This document shows positions 20,330 through 30,188 of a DNA stretch of 64,000 bases, piece by piece. This stretch comes from Cryobacterium arcticum. Lineage in GTDB: Bacteria; Actinomycetota; Actinomycetes; Actinomycetales; Microbacteriaceae. The notes beneath the pieces were generated by a model that was not told the origin of the DNA, ran no database searches, and was given only the letters and a program-made list of their open reading frames with translations. The DNA is taken from the NCBI RefSeq assembly GCF_001679725.1, contig NZ_CP016282.1, forward strand, positions 1 to 64,000, given 5' to 3'. Both the position numbers and the translations under genes were made by a program. The number at the start of each line of letters is the position of its first letter. The stretch's first letter is position 1.

Positions 20330-21777
20330 TTATTCAGCACCGCCTCTAGTACCTGTTTCGCTATCGGTGCGGCAAGCAAGTTACCGTACCCCGTCTGACC
20401 GAGTCCCCCGCCATCTTCGATGAGAACGGTGATCGCGTATTGCGGGTCTGCCGCGGGGGCGAATCCGGTGAACCACAGGGTGTATGGATCATCAGCGCCG
20501 TTCTCCGCAGTCCCCGTTTTTCCCGCCACGTCGACTCCGTCTATTCTTGCATTGCTCGCGGCCCCGTCCTGGACCCCGTTGACCATCATCTGGGTCATCG
20601 TGGCCGCGGTGGCGGCGCTGATCACACGGTCGGCCGCGACGGGTTGGAACGTCTGCAGCGGGCTGAGGTCTGGCGCCAGAATCTGGTCGACGAGATTGGG
20701 TTTCATTTCGATCCCTCCGTTGGCGATGGTGGCCGAGACCAGGGCCATCTGCAGCGGGGTCGCCCGCACGCTGGTCTGGCCGAATGCCGACAGGGCGGTC
20801 TGCGCGTCGTCGGGATCTGCGGGGTACGTGCTGGCGGTGACGGACAGCGGGATGGTGAATTCTGAGTTGAACCCGAACTTCTCGGCCATCGCACGGATGG
20901 CGTCGTCGCCCAGCTGCAGGCCCAGCTCAGCCATCGGGATGTTGCAGGAGAGCCGCAGCGCGGTGGCGATCGTGACCGTGTCGCCGGAGCCGCACGTGCC
21001 GCCGCCGGAGTTGATGACCACCGAGCTCGAGCTCGGCAGGGTGAACGTGGCCGGGTTGGGGAAGGTGCTGTCGGGGGTGTACTGGCCCGATTCGAGCGCG
21101 GCGGCCACCACGACGAGCTTGAAGACCGACCCGGGCGGGTTGAGCGAGTTGATGGCTCGGTTGATCAGCGGGTCGCCGGGGGCGTTGACCAGGGCGTCGT
21201 AGGTGTCGTTCACCGCTGCGCTGTCGTGCACGGCGAGGGTGTTCGGGTCGTAGCTGGGCTTGGAGACCATGGCCAGCACCCGGCCGGTCTTGGGCTCGGT
21301 GACGACCACGGACCCCTGGAGGTCTCCGAGCGCATCCCAGGCGGCCTGCTGCGCGACCGGGTCGACGGTGGTCTCCACGGCGGCGCCCTTGGGGTCCTGA
21401 CCGGTGACGAGGCTGGAGATCTGGTCGAAGAACTGCGAGTTGGAGGTGCCGCTGAGTTCGCCGTTGAGCGCCTGCTCGAGCCCGGTGGGGGCGCCGTTGA
21501 CCGGGATGAAGCCGGTGATCGGTGCGTAGAGCAGACCGTTGCTGTAGGTGCGCTGGAACTTGTAGTTGTCGTCGACCGGCAGTGACTGGGCGATGGGCTC
21601 GCCGCCGGCGAGGATGGCGCCGCGCTCGACCGAGTAGCTGTCCAGCAGGGTGCGGGTGTTGCGGTCGTCGGCCGAGAGGTTGTCGGACTGGAAGACCTGC
21701 ACGATGGACGTGGAGGTGAGCAGGGCGGCGAACATGAGCATCACGACGATGCTCACGCGCTTGAGTTCACGATTCAC
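20326..21777 (-). CDS. pbpA: Penicillin-binding protein PbpA (class B transpeptidase)
   Basis: A 483-residue class B PBP that crosslinks peptidoglycan, probably with the adjacent RodA-type polymerase. An N-terminal membrane anchor (about 8-27) is followed by a dimerisation domain and a transpeptidase domain with SxxK at S217-K220 (PGSVFK), SCN at 277-279 and KTGT at 420-423. All catalytic motifs are intact. The start lies right against the end of the rodA gene and the stop overlaps pknA by four bases, so translation is coupled through the whole block. Confidence 0.93.
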   Translation of the reverse strand: MNRELKRVSIVVMLMFAALLTSTSIVQVFQSDNLSADDRNTRTLLDSYSVERGAILAGGEPIAQSLPVDDNYKFQRTYSNGLLYAPITGFIPVNGAPTGLEQALNGELSGTSNSQFFDQISSLVTGQDPKGAAVETTVDPVAQQAAWDALGDLQGSVVVTEPKTGRVLAMVSKPSYDPNTLAVHDSAAVNDTYDALVNAPGDPLINRAINSLNPPGSVFKLVVVAAALESGQYTPDSTFPNPATFTLPSSSSVVINSGGGTCGSGDTVTIATALRLSCNIPMAELGLQLGDDAIRAMAEKFGFNSEFTIPLSVTASTYPADPDDAQTALSAFGQTSVRATPLQMALVSATIANGGIEMKPNLVDQILAPDLSPLQTFQPVAADRVISAATAATMTQMMVNGVQDGAASNARIDGVDVAGKTGTAENGADDPYTLWFTGFAPAADPQYAITVLIEDGGGLGQTGYGNLLAAPIAKQVLEAVLNK

Positions 21778-23178
21778 TTAGACCACCAGCCGAGGTTGGT
21801 TGCGCACTGTGTCACTCAGTCGCAGTAGGAGGGCGACGATGATCCAGTTGGCGACGAGGGAGGAGCCACCGGCGGCCAGGAAGGGGGTGGTGAGGCCGGT
21901 GAGCGGGATGACGCGGGTGACACCGCCGATGACGATGAAACACTGCAGCGCGATGACGAAGGACAGACCGACGCCGAGGAGCTTGCCGAAGTCGTCCTGA
22001 CCGGCGAATCCGATGCGGAAGCCGCGGGCGACCAGGAGCAGGTAGAGGGCCAGGATGGCGAAGATGCCGGCCAGGCCGAGCTCCTCGCCGAGGCTGGCGA
22101 TGATGTAGTCGCTCTGCGGGACCGGGGTCAGTTCGGGGCGCCCCTGGCCGAGGCCCGTGCCGATCAACCCGCCCTTGGCGAGACCGAACAGGCCCTGCAC
22201 CAGCTGGTAGCTGCCGCCGTCGGCGTCGTAGACGGCCGGGTTGAGCGCATCCAGCCAGTTGGTGAACCGGCCGTTGACGTAGTCGAGGGTCTGGCTGGCG
22301 ATGACGGCGCCGCCGAGGAACAGCGACATGCCCAGCAGCACCCAGCTGAGCCGCCCGGTGGCGAGGTAGAGCATCACCAGGAACAGGCCGAAGTAGAGCA
22401 GTGCGGTGCCCAGGTCGCGCTGGAAGATGATGACCGACATCGACAGGGCCCAGACCACGAGGATCGGGCCGAGGTCGCGCAGACGCGGGAACCGAAGGCC
22501 GAGGAACTTCTTGCCCACCATGGACAGGCTGTCGCGGTTGCGCACGAGGTAACCCGCGAAGAACACGGCCAGGGCGATCTTCGCGATCTCACCGGGCTGG
22601 AAGGTGGCGAAGGAGCCGAAACCGATCCACACCCGGGCGCCGCTGACCTCGCGGCCGAGTCCGGGCACGAGCGGCAGAAGCAGCAGGGCCACACCGACGA
22701 AACCCGCCACATAGGTGTACCGGAACAGCACCCGGTGGTTGCGGATCACCAGGATCACGGTGATCGCGCAGGCGATGGCCAGGCCGCTCCACACGGTCTG
22801 CCGTACCGCTGCGCTCTCCCAGCCGGCCTCGTTGTTGGCGATGTCGATGCGGTAGATCATGGCGATGCCGATGCCGTTGAGCAGGGTGGCGATCGGCAGG
22901 ATGAACGGGTCGGCCTCGCGGGCCACGAAGCGCAGCATGATGTGCAGTGCGAAGACCAGGCCGGACAGGCTCGCGCCGAGCAGAACCAGGGTGGTGTCGA
23001 TCTGGCCGAGCGCGCCCAGCTGCACGAGCACCACGGCGCCGAGGTTGATGCCGCACGCGATGATCAGCAGGAACAGTTCGAGGTTGCGCAGCTTCTGCGG
23101 CAGGTGCAGGCGCCGGATCTTGCCGGTCTGCGGTGCCGCCTCGCGGGCATCCGTGGTCGGATTACTCTGCCGGGGCAT
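21778..23178 (-). CDS. rodA: SEDS peptidoglycan polymerase (FtsW/RodA/SpoVE family)
   Basis: A 466-residue SEDS glycosyltransferase with about ten to twelve membrane helices. It contains RDLGTALLYFGLFLVMLY, which carries the catalytic Asp region of RodA, and GLGQGRPELTPVPQSDYIIASLGEE in two parts, typical of the family. It polymerises lipid II glycan strands and pairs with the class B PBP next door. The N-terminus (1-30) is a cytoplasmic basic extension. It overlaps pstP by 17 bases upstream. Assignment to RodA rather than FtsW rests on the pbpA neighbour. Confidence 0.92.
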   Translation of the reverse strand: MPRQSNPTTDAREAAPQTGKIRRLHLPQKLRNLELFLLIIACGINLGAVVLVQLGALGQIDTTLVLLGASLSGLVFALHIMLRFVAREADPFILPIATLLNGIGIAMIYRIDIANNEAGWESAAVRQTVWSGLAIACAITVILVIRNHRVLFRYTYVAGFVGVALLLLPLVPGLGREVSGARVWIGFGSFATFQPGEIAKIALAVFFAGYLVRNRDSLSMVGKKFLGLRFPRLRDLGPILVVWALSMSVIIFQRDLGTALLYFGLFLVMLYLATGRLSWVLLGMSLFLGGAVIASQTLDYVNGRFTNWLDALNPAVYDADGGSYQLVQGLFGLAKGGLIGTGLGQGRPELTPVPQSDYIIASLGEELGLAGIFAILALYLLLVARGFRIGFAGQDDFGKLLGVGLSFVIALQCFIVIGGVTRVIPLTGLTTPFLAAGGSSLVANWIIVALLLRLSDTVRNQPRLVV

Positions 23179-24391
23179 TGCTCAACCGTTCCACGATGAG
23201 TTTGGCGTCCTCGAGGGACGACGCGCTGATGGTGCGCTCCACCTGCTGGCGGTCGTACACGCGCAGCTGGTTGAGTTCCAGGTCGGTGTCTTCGTAGACG
23301 CTGGAGAGTTTGAGGGGGCCCAGATCCTGCTGGATGCCCTGGTAGATGGCGACCGTGCTGCCCTCGACGCCCACGTAGTAGCGGCTCTGCGTCCACTGAT
23401 AGCCGAGCAGGGCGGCGCCGGCGATGGCCACGATGAGCAGCACAATGCCGGCCAGCCAGGTGATCTTCCGGCGCAGCGCCCGGCGGGCGTCCTCCTCGAT
23501 GAGCTCGGAGAGGTAGTCCTGCGAGTCGGGTTCGAAGTGGGTTTCACGCACCGGGTGCAGCCGCAGCGACGGGATGCGCGGGGCGCGCGTGCGCACCGGC
23601 TCCTCACCGAACGCGAGCGGGGCGGAGGCGGAGCCGACCACGACGGGGTCGCCCTGGCGTTCGCCGCCGTTGCCGATGTCGACGACCACGATCGTGACGT
23701 TGTCGGGGGCGCCGCCGTCGAGGCTCTCCTTGACCAGGCGGTCGGCGACGGCCTGGGCATCCAGTGAGCTCTTGAGGGCGTTGGAGATGCCGGTGTTGGA
23801 CACCACCCCGCTCAACCCGTCGGAGCAGATCAGCCAGCGGTCGCCAGCGCGGGTGGCCAGGATCGACGTGTCGATCTCCGGGGAGGACTCGACGTCGCCG
23901 AGCACCCGCATCAGCACCGAGCGGCGCGGGTGCACCATGGCCTCGGCCTCGGTGATGCGGCCGCTGTCGACCAGGCGCTGCACGAAGGTGTGGTCGGTGG
24001 TGATCTGGGACAGTTCGCCGTCACGGAAGAGGTAGATGCGGGAGTCGCCGATGTGCGCAATCGCGACCTGGTCGTCGATCACCACGAGGGCGCTCACGGT
24101 GGTGCCCATGCCGGTGAGTTCGGCGTGCTCGAAGACGGTTTCGGCCAACTGGGAGTTCGCCGCGATGAGCGCGGCCTGCAGCGCGAACTCGGCGTCCTGC
24201 GCCGAGTGGTAGGCCGTGTCGGCCTCCATGATGCGCTTGGTGGCGATGGCGGAGGCCACGTCGCCGCCCGCGTGTCCGCCCATGCCGTCGGCGACGACGA
24301 ACAGGGTGTGCCCGGCGTAGCCGGAGTCCTGGTTGTTGGCCCGAATCTTGCCAACGTTGGACACGGCGGCGCTGTGACTAACCGATGCCAT
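23162..24391 (-). CDS. pstP: PP2C-type serine/threonine phosphatase PstP
   Basis: A 409-residue membrane phosphatase that reverses phosphorylation by the PknA/PknB kinases. The metal-binding PP2C motifs are present: D22 in NNQDSG, D35 in VVADGMGGHAGG, GDSRIYLFRDG, CSDGLSG and GGAPDNVTIV. One membrane helix is at about 306-330, with an extracytoplasmic C-terminal domain of roughly 75 residues. Order and spacing (fhaA-fhaB-pstP-rodA-pbpA-pknA-pknB) match the conserved actinobacterial operon. Four bases separate it from fhaB. Confidence 0.94.
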   Translation of the reverse strand: MASVSHSAAVSNVGKIRANNQDSGYAGHTLFVVADGMGGHAGGDVASAIATKRIMEADTAYHSAQDAEFALQAALIAANSQLAETVFEHAELTGMGTTVSALVVIDDQVAIAHIGDSRIYLFRDGELSQITTDHTFVQRLVDSGRITEAEAMVHPRRSVLMRVLGDVESSPEIDTSILATRAGDRWLICSDGLSGVVSNTGISNALKSSLDAQAVADRLVKESLDGGAPDNVTIVVVDIGNGGERQGDPVVVGSASAPLAFGEEPVRTRAPRIPSLRLHPVRETHFEPDSQDYLSELIEEDARRALRRKITWLAGIVLLIVAIAGAALLGYQWTQSRYYVGVEGSTVAIYQGIQQDLGPLKLSSVYEDTDLELNQLRVYDRQQVERTISASSLEDAKLIVERLSNAPAE

Positions 24392-24394
24392 GCA

Positions 24395-24985
24395 CTACCG
24401 CCGGAGCTCGAAGCTGGTCGCGCCGATCTTGACGGTGGTGTTCAGCGGCACCGACGTGGGCACCGCCACGCGTTTTCCGTCGAGGAAGGTGCCGTTGGTG
24501 GAGTCGAGGTCCTGCACCATCCAGTCGTCGTGCCAGAGCATCAGGCGCGCGTGGTGGGTGGAGGTGTAGTCGTCACGGATGACGAGACTCGAGTCGCTGG
24601 ACCGGCCGATGGTGATGGGCTCGGAGCCGAGCGGGAACTCCGTGCCGGCCTTGGGCCCTGAGGTGATCACCAGGCGGGTCGCGGTCTGGGTGGTCGCCTT
24701 GTCCGGCCCGGCGGCGGGCTGGGCCAGTTTGGGCCGGGAGAGCTGCTCGGTGGGGGCCGACGCGGAAGCGGCGGGCGCCTGCGCGAACGCTCCGGCGGGA
24801 ACTGGGGCGGGCGGCGGGGTGGCGAAGGGCACCGCGGCCGCGGGCGGCGTGTCGGTGGAGAGCTTGCGCACCCGTTGGCCGAACAGGTCGCTGCGCAGCG
24901 CATAGACGATGCCGAAGATGAACAGCCAGAGCACGAGCAGGAACGCCAGGCGCAGGACAAGCAGGGTCAGTTCACTGGGATTCAT
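24395..24985 (-). CDS. fhaB: FHA-domain membrane protein FhaB (FipA-like)
   Basis: A 196-residue protein with an N-terminal membrane helix (about 7-29), an Ala/Pro-rich linker (45-95) and a C-terminal FHA domain (about 105-192) that binds phosphothreonine. Key FHA residues are visible in TIGRSSDSSLVIRDDYTSTHHARL and DSTNGTFLDG. In mycobacteria the homologue is phosphorylated by the operon kinases and links to FtsZ/FtsQ. Its start overlaps the fhaA stop by a few bases, showing coupling. Confidence 0.92.
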   Translation of the reverse strand: MNPSELTLLVLRLAFLLVLWLFIFGIVYALRSDLFGQRVRKLSTDTPPAAAVPFATPPPAPVPAGAFAQAPAASASAPTEQLSRPKLAQPAAGPDKATTQTATRLVITSGPKAGTEFPLGSEPITIGRSSDSSLVIRDDYTSTHHARLMLWHDDWMVQDLDSTNGTFLDGKRVAVPTSVPLNTTVKIGATSFELRR

Positions 24986-25725
24986 GTGTTCGGCCCCCAG
25001 AATCCGCCCATGTCGTGGCGCTGGGTGGCATCGTCGGTGCGGCGGGGCGCCGGATCGGAGCCGGCCTGGGCGACGACCCGGAAGACGATGCGGGTGCGGC
25101 CGATGGTGATCACCGAGTCCGGTTCGAGGATGGCCTGCGTGACGGGGGCGCCGTTCAGCTGCGAACCGTTGGTGGAGCCGAGGTCGCGCACCTGGGCGCG
25201 GGCGCCGTCCCAGATGATCTCGACGTGCCGGCGGGAGGTGCCGGTGTCGTCGATGGTGATGTCGGCATCCGACCCGCGGCCGATCACGGTGCGGGACTTG
25301 ACCAGGGCGTGCCGGTGGCCGTTGATGTCGAGCACCGGGGTCCAGGCGACGGTGCCCTTGACGCTGGTGGAATCCACCTGCACCATGCCCTCGCTCAGGC
25401 CCGGGTCGTTTTCGAAGTCGATCGTGACGGCGCCGGTGAACTGGTAACCCTGCGAGGCGGCGTGCTGCTGCACCAACTGGATGAGTTCGTCGACCAGAGC
25501 CGGACCCAGATCGGTGATGCGGCGGAAGTCGGCCTGGGCCAGCCGCACGGTGAAGCGGTTGGGCGCCAGGATGCGATCGCGGGCCACGACGGCGGCTTTG
25601 GTGTCGAGCTCACGACGCAGCGCTGAGGTGATCTCCACCGGCTGCACGCCCGACTTGAAGGTCTTGGCGAAGGCGCCGTTTACGGCGCGCTCAAGACCTT
25701 TCTCAAAGCTATCCAGTATGCCCAC
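24982..25725 (-). CDS. fhaA: FHA-domain protein FhaA with DUF3662
   Basis: A 247-residue cytoplasmic protein. The N-terminal DUF3662 domain (about 1-120, beginning MGILDSFEKGLERAVNGAF) is followed by a short linker and a FHA domain (about 145-225) with RTVIGRGSDADI and GTSRRHVEI. In mycobacteria FhaA binds the phosphorylated MviN pseudokinase and kinases and regulates peptidoglycan synthesis. It is shorter than mycobacterial FhaA because the linker is brief. It is the first gene of the seven-gene minus-strand block. Confidence 0.93.
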   Translation of the reverse strand: MGILDSFEKGLERAVNGAFAKTFKSGVQPVEITSALRRELDTKAAVVARDRILAPNRFTVRLAQADFRRITDLGPALVDELIQLVQQHAASQGYQFTGAVTIDFENDPGLSEGMVQVDSTSVKGTVAWTPVLDINGHRHALVKSRTVIGRGSDADITIDDTGTSRRHVEIIWDGARAQVRDLGSTNGSQLNGAPVTQAILEPDSVITIGRTRIVFRVVAQAGSDPAPRRTDDATQRHDMGGFWGPNT

Positions 25726-25952
25726 AGGTCTCCCGATCCGGTCCGTTTGGCTATCAGCATGTTACTTGCCTCACGTGTTAACTCGCCCAACGGGCGGGTC
25801 AGGGCACGGGAAGTCATCCTACGGGGGTAGACGGGCTGAACCACTAATAGGGGGTATTGCGACACCAGATTGCGTGCTGCGCGCGGGCCTGCGGGCGCAC
25901 AAATGTGTCGAATGGCGTTTGAGCCCCCGGGAATGCTAGGATTTCCAAGTTC

Positions 25953-26036
25953 GCGCGAGTGGCGGAATTGGCAGACGCGCTGGCTTCAGGTGCCAGTATT
26001 CGAAAGGATGTGGGGGTTCAAGTCCCCCCTCGCGCA
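25953..26036 (+). tRNA. tRNA-Leu (CAG)
   Basis: An 84-nt class II tRNA with acceptor arms GCGCGAG and CTCGCGC, discriminator A, anticodon CAG (25987-25989) in a CTGGC/GCCAG stem and a long variable arm. CCA is not encoded. Confidence 0.96.
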
Positions 26037-26077
26037 CACTCGTAAGAAGTGCACGAAGGATGAAAATCCGCGCGAAC

Positions 26078-26109
26078 GGAAAGGCCCCCGGGAAACCGGG
26101 GGCCTTTCC
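26078..26109 (+). terminator. Terminator after tRNA-Leu
   Basis: A perfect 14-bp stem (26078-26091 and 26096-26109) closes on a GAAA tetraloop. The T-run after it is poor (TCATCT), but the arm itself ends in CTTTCC. Confidence 0.75.
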
Positions 26110-26248
26110 TCATCTCCGGCGATGAGAACCCGCCGATCGACCGGGCCAGCCATTCAGCGCTCACGGCTCTCAGTGGCATCGGCGTTAGTTGTTTTACATG
26201 TGTCTCGCGGCTCCTTACGGTGGAAAGACCGTCTCGAAAGGACCACTT

Positions 26249-27187
26249 GTGAAGACATTCACCATGCCCGGAACCGACATCGTCGCGCCCAACGTGCTGC
26301 TCGGCCTGATGCGCATCGCCGACAAGACCGACGACGAGGTGCAGGAGCTCGTGCGCACAGCTCGGGACTCCGGTATCGATTTCCTCGACCACGCCGACGT
26401 GTACGGGAACGAGCTGCACGGCTGTGAGCGCCGGTTCGCCGAGGCGATGAAGCTGACGCCGTCCCAGCGTGACGAGCTCACCATCCAGACCAAGACCGGG
26501 ATCGTGGGAGAGAACGGGCCGTACTTCGACTTCTCCTATGAGCACATCATCGAGTCGGTGCACGGCTCCCTGGCGGCACTAGGCACCGACCACATCGACA
26601 TCCTGCTGCTGCACCGGCCCGACGCACTGGTGGAGCCCGAGGAGGTCGCCCGGGCTTTCGACGAGCTGGAAGCCGCCGGCAAGGTGCGCGCGTTCGGCGT
26701 CTCCAACCACACCCCGCGCCAGATCGACCTGCTGCGGAAGTACGTGCGCCAGCCGATCGTGGCCAACCAGCTGCAGCTCTCGATCACCCACTCGCCGATC
26801 ATCGCGCAGGGGGTGTCGGCGAACATGGCCGACGAGGAGCAGTCGGTGACCCTCGACGGCGGCGGGATCCTGGACTACTGCCGGCTGAACGACATCACCG
26901 TGCAGGCCTGGTCGCCGTTCCAGGCGGGCTTCTTCAATGGGGTCTTCCTCGGCAACGAGAAGTACCCGGAGCTCAATGCGGTCATCGACCGACTCGCCGC
27001 CGCCTATGGAGTGCCGCCGATCGCCATCGCCACGGCGTGGATCACCCGGCACCCCGCCCAGATGCAGGTGGTGCTCGGCACCACCAGCCCCGAGCGGGTT
27101 GCCGGCGCCGCCCAGGGCTCCGACCTGCGGCTGAGCCGGGCCGAATGGTACGAGCTCTTCCGGGCCGCCGGCAAGATCGTTCCCTAA
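26249..27187 (+). CDS. Aldo/keto reductase (YdhF-like)
   Basis: A 312-residue NADPH-dependent oxidoreductase with the aldo/keto reductase TIM barrel. The catalytic tetrad is visible as D47 and Y52 (DHADVYG), K82 (QTKTG) and H122 (LLLHRPDAL). GVSNHTPRQID is the cofactor-side motif. The YdhF group is the nearest match I recognise, and the natural substrate is unknown. The GTG at 26249 has AAAGGA seven bases upstream; an open frame upstream of it is not supported by a start signal. It stands alone after tRNA-Leu. Confidence 0.88.
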   Translation: MKTFTMPGTDIVAPNVLLGLMRIADKTDDEVQELVRTARDSGIDFLDHADVYGNELHGCERRFAEAMKLTPSQRDELTIQTKTGIVGENGPYFDFSYEHIIESVHGSLAALGTDHIDILLLHRPDALVEPEEVARAFDELEAAGKVRAFGVSNHTPRQIDLLRKYVRQPIVANQLQLSITHSPIIAQGVSANMADEEQSVTLDGGGILDYCRLNDITVQAWSPFQAGFFNGVFLGNEKYPELNAVIDRLAAAYGVPPIAIATAWITRHPAQMQVVLGTTSPERVAGAAQGSDLRLSRAEWYELFRAAGKIVP

Positions 27188-27236
27188 GCGACTCGGTCTG
27201 AGACGTCGAGTCGAGGCGGCCCGGAGGGGTGGGTGA

Positions 27237-27395
27237 CTACTGCTCGGGGCTGCCCGACGCGACGTCTTCCTCGGTCTCGGAATCACCGTCGGTCTGCGAA
27301 CCGTCGGGCAGCGCGTCGAGCCTGGCCTTTTCCGCCTCGCTGATGTTGGTGGAGCCGTCCGGGGTCTTCTGGTCGTTCGTCTGATCGGAATTCAT
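27237..27395 (-). CDS. Small acidic hypothetical protein (52 aa)
   Basis: A 52-residue, very acidic, Asp/Glu/Ser/Thr-rich protein (MNSDQTNDQKTPDGSTNISE at the start) that is probably disordered except for a short helix around EAEKARLDALPD. It begins eight bases after the stop of the lipoprotein gene, with a weak GATGGA before the ATG, and so looks cotranscribed. I do not recognise a family. The frame extends upstream into the lipoprotein gene, but only as a shadow. Confidence 0.6.
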   Translation of the reverse strand: MNSDQTNDQKTPDGSTNISEAEKARLDALPDGSQTDGDSETEEDVASGSPEQ

Positions 27396-27403
27396 TCCAT
27401 CAA

Positions 27404-28777
27404 CTATAGGAGAACGCACGGTGCCGTGACCATGATCGAGATCCCCTCGGCGGTTCCGCGGATCGACAGGGTGTCCAGGCTGCCATCCGGCACCGACCAG
27501 AAATCCCGGCCCATGGCCCGGTCCGACCGGATGTAGCCCTGGACCCCCCACTCGGTCGTGATCGCGTCGAAGGCCTCGTCCGCGCTGTCGGCGATCTCGA
27601 AAATGGGGATGACTACGGCGCCCTGCACCTGTTCGTTTTCGCCGTCCACGCAGGTTTCGGTCGTCACGGATGCCGGGCCGCGGATTCCCGCGGCGTCACC
27701 GGCGGCATCCAGCAGGGCCGTCACGAGGGCCCGGTCGAGCTCGAGCCGGGCTGCGGCGGCGGCCGGGTCAACGGCGGCCGGGGGAACGGCGCCGGGGAGC
27801 CCGGTCATCCGGTCGTCGGGCTCGGCCGAGCCGAGGGGAAGCCCGAGATAGCCGCGGAGGTCCTGGGAAGCGTCGATGCCGCCGGTCGAGGCCGTGAAAG
27901 AAGCTCGCGGCAGGCCGTTCGCCGACGAGTCAGAGTCGTCCAGCCCCGTGAGTCGTGCCGCGACAAGGCCACGGGCACTCCGGGTGTCGACAGTGACCCG
28001 GAGGGACGGCCGCCAAGCGGAGAACTCCTTCCGCGTGTCGACACCGTTGAACGACACCGATGTCACTCCCTTGGCTGCGGCGATCTCGCTGAGTACGGGG
28101 ACCAGCTCGGCGGCCGGAGAACGGGGGTCGAACGTCAGCGTCGATGATTCGCCGGTGTCGTGCTGGGTGGCCAGGGTGACGGAGGACACGGCACCGCTAC
28201 CGAAGCCGGGGATGGCGCGGATCGCCGGCGCCAAATCGGTCCAGGTCGCGGGCGATGCAACCGTGACGGACACCGGGTCCCCGTGCTGCAGCACCGATAC
28301 AGAGCTAATGCCGGGCAGGTCGCGCAACGACAGGGCGGCCTCGGCCATGTCCTCGGGTTCGACGCTCGTGAGGACGCCGTTCGGAAGGGGCGAGAACTGC
28401 AGTTGCACGTCCGCGGTGCCCGGCTCGCCGGGAATCTGCAGGACGGTGGTCAGTGAGACATAGCCATCCTGACCGTCGGCGGCCACTGATGCGGCGAGGG
28501 AACGCGTGTCAAGGCCCGACGCATCGGCTTGCACAGTGAGGACGGCAGACCACACAGCCACCTCGGACAACGGCCCGCCGTCTTTATAGTCACGCACCCT
28601 GATATCCGTCGTGACCGAAGCCACTCCCGGTGTGCTCCGGATCATGGCTGCGGCGTCGTCGACCACCGCCGTGACCTCCGCAGGCGGGCGCGGAAACCCG
28701 GTGCACCCCGCCAAACCCAGTGCCAGCAGCAGGACCCCCGCGCCGGCCCACCCTCGAACGAACCCCCGTGTCTGCAT
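27404..28777 (-). CDS. Lipoprotein of unknown function
   Basis: A 457-residue secreted lipoprotein. The signal peptide (residues 1-25) ends in the lipobox LAGC, so the mature protein is lipid-anchored at Cys25 or so. The rest is Ala/Val/Asp/Ser-rich with repeated beta-alpha segments that look like several similar domains (for example [18 protein letters not shown] and [12 protein letters not shown]). No enzyme motif is visible. A GATACT -10 lies six bases before the ATG, so the mRNA may be leaderless; a GTG six codons upstream is an alternative start. It is divergent from luxS. Confidence 0.8.
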   Translation of the reverse strand: MQTRGFVRGWAGAGVLLLALGLAGCTGFPRPPAEVTAVVDDAAAMIRSTPGVASVTTDIRVRDYKDGGPLSEVAVWSAVLTVQADASGLDTRSLAASVAADGQDGYVSLTTVLQIPGEPGTADVQLQFSPLPNGVLTSVEPEDMAEAALSLRDLPGISSVSVLQHGDPVSVTVASPATWTDLAPAIRAIPGFGSGAVSSVTLATQHDTGESSTLTFDPRSPAAELVPVLSEIAAAKGVTSVSFNGVDTRKEFSAWRPSLRVTVDTRSARGLVAARLTGLDDSDSSANGLPRASFTASTGGIDASQDLRGYLGLPLGSAEPDDRMTGLPGAVPPAAVDPAAAAARLELDRALVTALLDAAGDAAGIRGPASVTTETCVDGENEQVQGAVVIPIFEIADSADEAFDAITTEWGVQGYIRSDRAMGRDFWSVPDGSLDTLSIRGTAEGISIMVTAPCVLL

Positions 28778-28909
28778 CCGGCCAGTATCCCGCACCGGGC
28801 CGACGGCATCCGTCGCGTGACGACACTCTCACGGCCCGTTCACGGCTCGCCTGTTACTGTCGATGGGTCAACCCGAACGGGCCGGCACCACAGTTTTCAG
28901 GGAGCACCA

Positions 28910-29377
28910 GTGAACCAGCCTCGTATGAACGTCGAGTCGTTCAACCTCGACCACCGCACCGTCGCCGCGCCCTACGTGCGCCTGGCGGACACCAAGGTTC
29001 TGCCGCAGGGCGACACCATCGTGAAGTACGACGTGCGCTTCACCCAGCCCAACGTGGCCCACCTGGACATGAAGGCGGTGCACTCGATCGAGCACCTCTT
29101 CGCCGAGCACTCCCGCAACCACTCGGCGCGGGTCATCGACTTCTCGCCGATGGGCTGCCAGACCGGTTTCTACCTGATCCTGCAGGGGCAGCCGGAGTAC
29201 GCCGAGGTGCTCGAGCTCATCGAGGCCACCATGACCGACATCCTCGGCGCCACCGAGGTGCCCGCGGCGAACGAGGTGCAGTGCGGTTGGGGCGCGAACC
29301 ACTCGCTCACCGCGGCGCAGGATGCGGTGAAGGTCTTCCTCGCCGCCCGCGCGGACTGGCCCACCGTCACCGCATGA
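28910..29377 (+). CDS. luxS: S-ribosylhomocysteine lyase LuxS
   Basis: LuxS cleaves S-ribosylhomocysteine to homocysteine and DPD, the precursor of autoinducer-2. The 155-residue protein has the metal-binding HSIEH motif (H58, H62), the catalytic C83 in GCQTGF, and the third metal ligand in VQCGWG. The GTG at 28910 has GGGAG about seven bases upstream. Its stop overlaps the nucleosidase gene by four bases, giving a complete two-step S-adenosylhomocysteine detoxification unit. Whether AI-2 is a signal here or only a by-product is unknown. Confidence 0.96.
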   Translation: MNQPRMNVESFNLDHRTVAAPYVRLADTKVLPQGDTIVKYDVRFTQPNVAHLDMKAVHSIEHLFAEHSRNHSARVIDFSPMGCQTGFYLILQGQPEYAEVLELIEATMTDILGATEVPAANEVQCGWGANHSLTAAQDAVKVFLAARADWPTVTA

Positions 29378-30120
29378 GCATCGAGCGCAGCGTGAGCATT
29401 GACGCGATCATCCTGGTGGCGATGGAGGAGGAAGCAGCCCCGTTCCTCGCCGCCGCCTCCGCCGCGGACGACCCCCTGACCATCGGCAACGCCCGCCAGC
29501 ACCGCCTCACGCTGGCCGGCCGCGAGGTGCTCCTGGTGCAGAGCGGCATCGGCTTGGTCAACGCGGCCGGCGCGGCGACCGCGGCGATCCTTTCCGCGCG
29601 GGCCACCGCGCCCGCCGCCGCGCCGCTGGTGATCAGCGCGGGCTCGGCCGGCGGGGTGGCCGTGCATGTGCGGGTAGGCGAGGTCGTCATCGGCAGCGAC
29701 TACCTCAACAGCGGGGCGGATGCCCGGGCCTTCGGCTACCTGCTCGGCCAGGTGCCCGGCATGCCCGCCAGCTACCCGGGCACGGCGGGCGCACTCACCG
29801 CGGCCGAATCCCCGGTGCAGATGCCCGACGGGTCGGCCATCGTGGTGCACCGGGGGACCATGGTCTCCAGCGACACCTTCGTCGGCGGCGACATCGTGGA
29901 CCGTGTCCGCGCCGAGTTCCCCGGGGTGCTGGCCACCGACATGGAATCCGTCGCGATCGCCCAGACCGCCCACGTGCACGGGGTGCCGTTCCTGGCCGTT
30001 CGGGGCATCTCCGACCTGTGCGGGCCCGTGGCCGGCTCCGACTTCCTCACCCACGTCGACGACGCGGCCGACCGCTCCGCCGTGGTGGTGCTGGAGATCC
30101 TGCGCCGGCTCCCGGACTGA
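29374..30120 (+). CDS. mtnN: 5'-methylthioadenosine/S-adenosylhomocysteine nucleosidase
   Basis: A 248-residue nucleoside phosphorylase-fold enzyme that removes adenine from S-adenosylhomocysteine and methylthioadenosine. Visible are the N-terminal AMEEEAAPF with the catalytic Glu region, the SAGSAGGV glycine-rich stretch, [11 protein letters not shown] (substrate Glu) and the RGISD motif with the catalytic Asp. It starts within the luxS stop (ATGA), so the product of this enzyme is the LuxS substrate made by a coupled partner. The C-terminal region is slightly longer than in E. coli MtnN. Confidence 0.93.
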   Translation: MSIERSVSIDAIILVAMEEEAAPFLAAASAADDPLTIGNARQHRLTLAGREVLLVQSGIGLVNAAGAATAAILSARATAPAAAPLVISAGSAGGVAVHVRVGEVVIGSDYLNSGADARAFGYLLGQVPGMPASYPGTAGALTAAESPVQMPDGSAIVVHRGTMVSSDTFVGGDIVDRVRAEFPGVLATDMESVAIAQTAHVHGVPFLAVRGISDLCGPVAGSDFLTHVDDAADRSAVVVLEILRRLPD

Positions 30121-30188
30121 CCCGCACGGGGAGCAGTTGGGCTGCGGTGGAGGGCGCCGTGGCGGCGCATCCGTTCTAGGGTGAGCAC

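Noticed and set aside
28778..28909. SAH or SAM riboswitch before luxS-mtnN
   Set aside because: The gap is only 132 bp and shared with a divergent gene. I could not find the conserved core of a known riboswitch.
28720..29373. Long N-terminal extension of the mtnN gene
   Set aside because: The in-frame open stretch overlaps luxS in another frame; the family starts at the MSIERSV... ATG coupled to the luxS stop.
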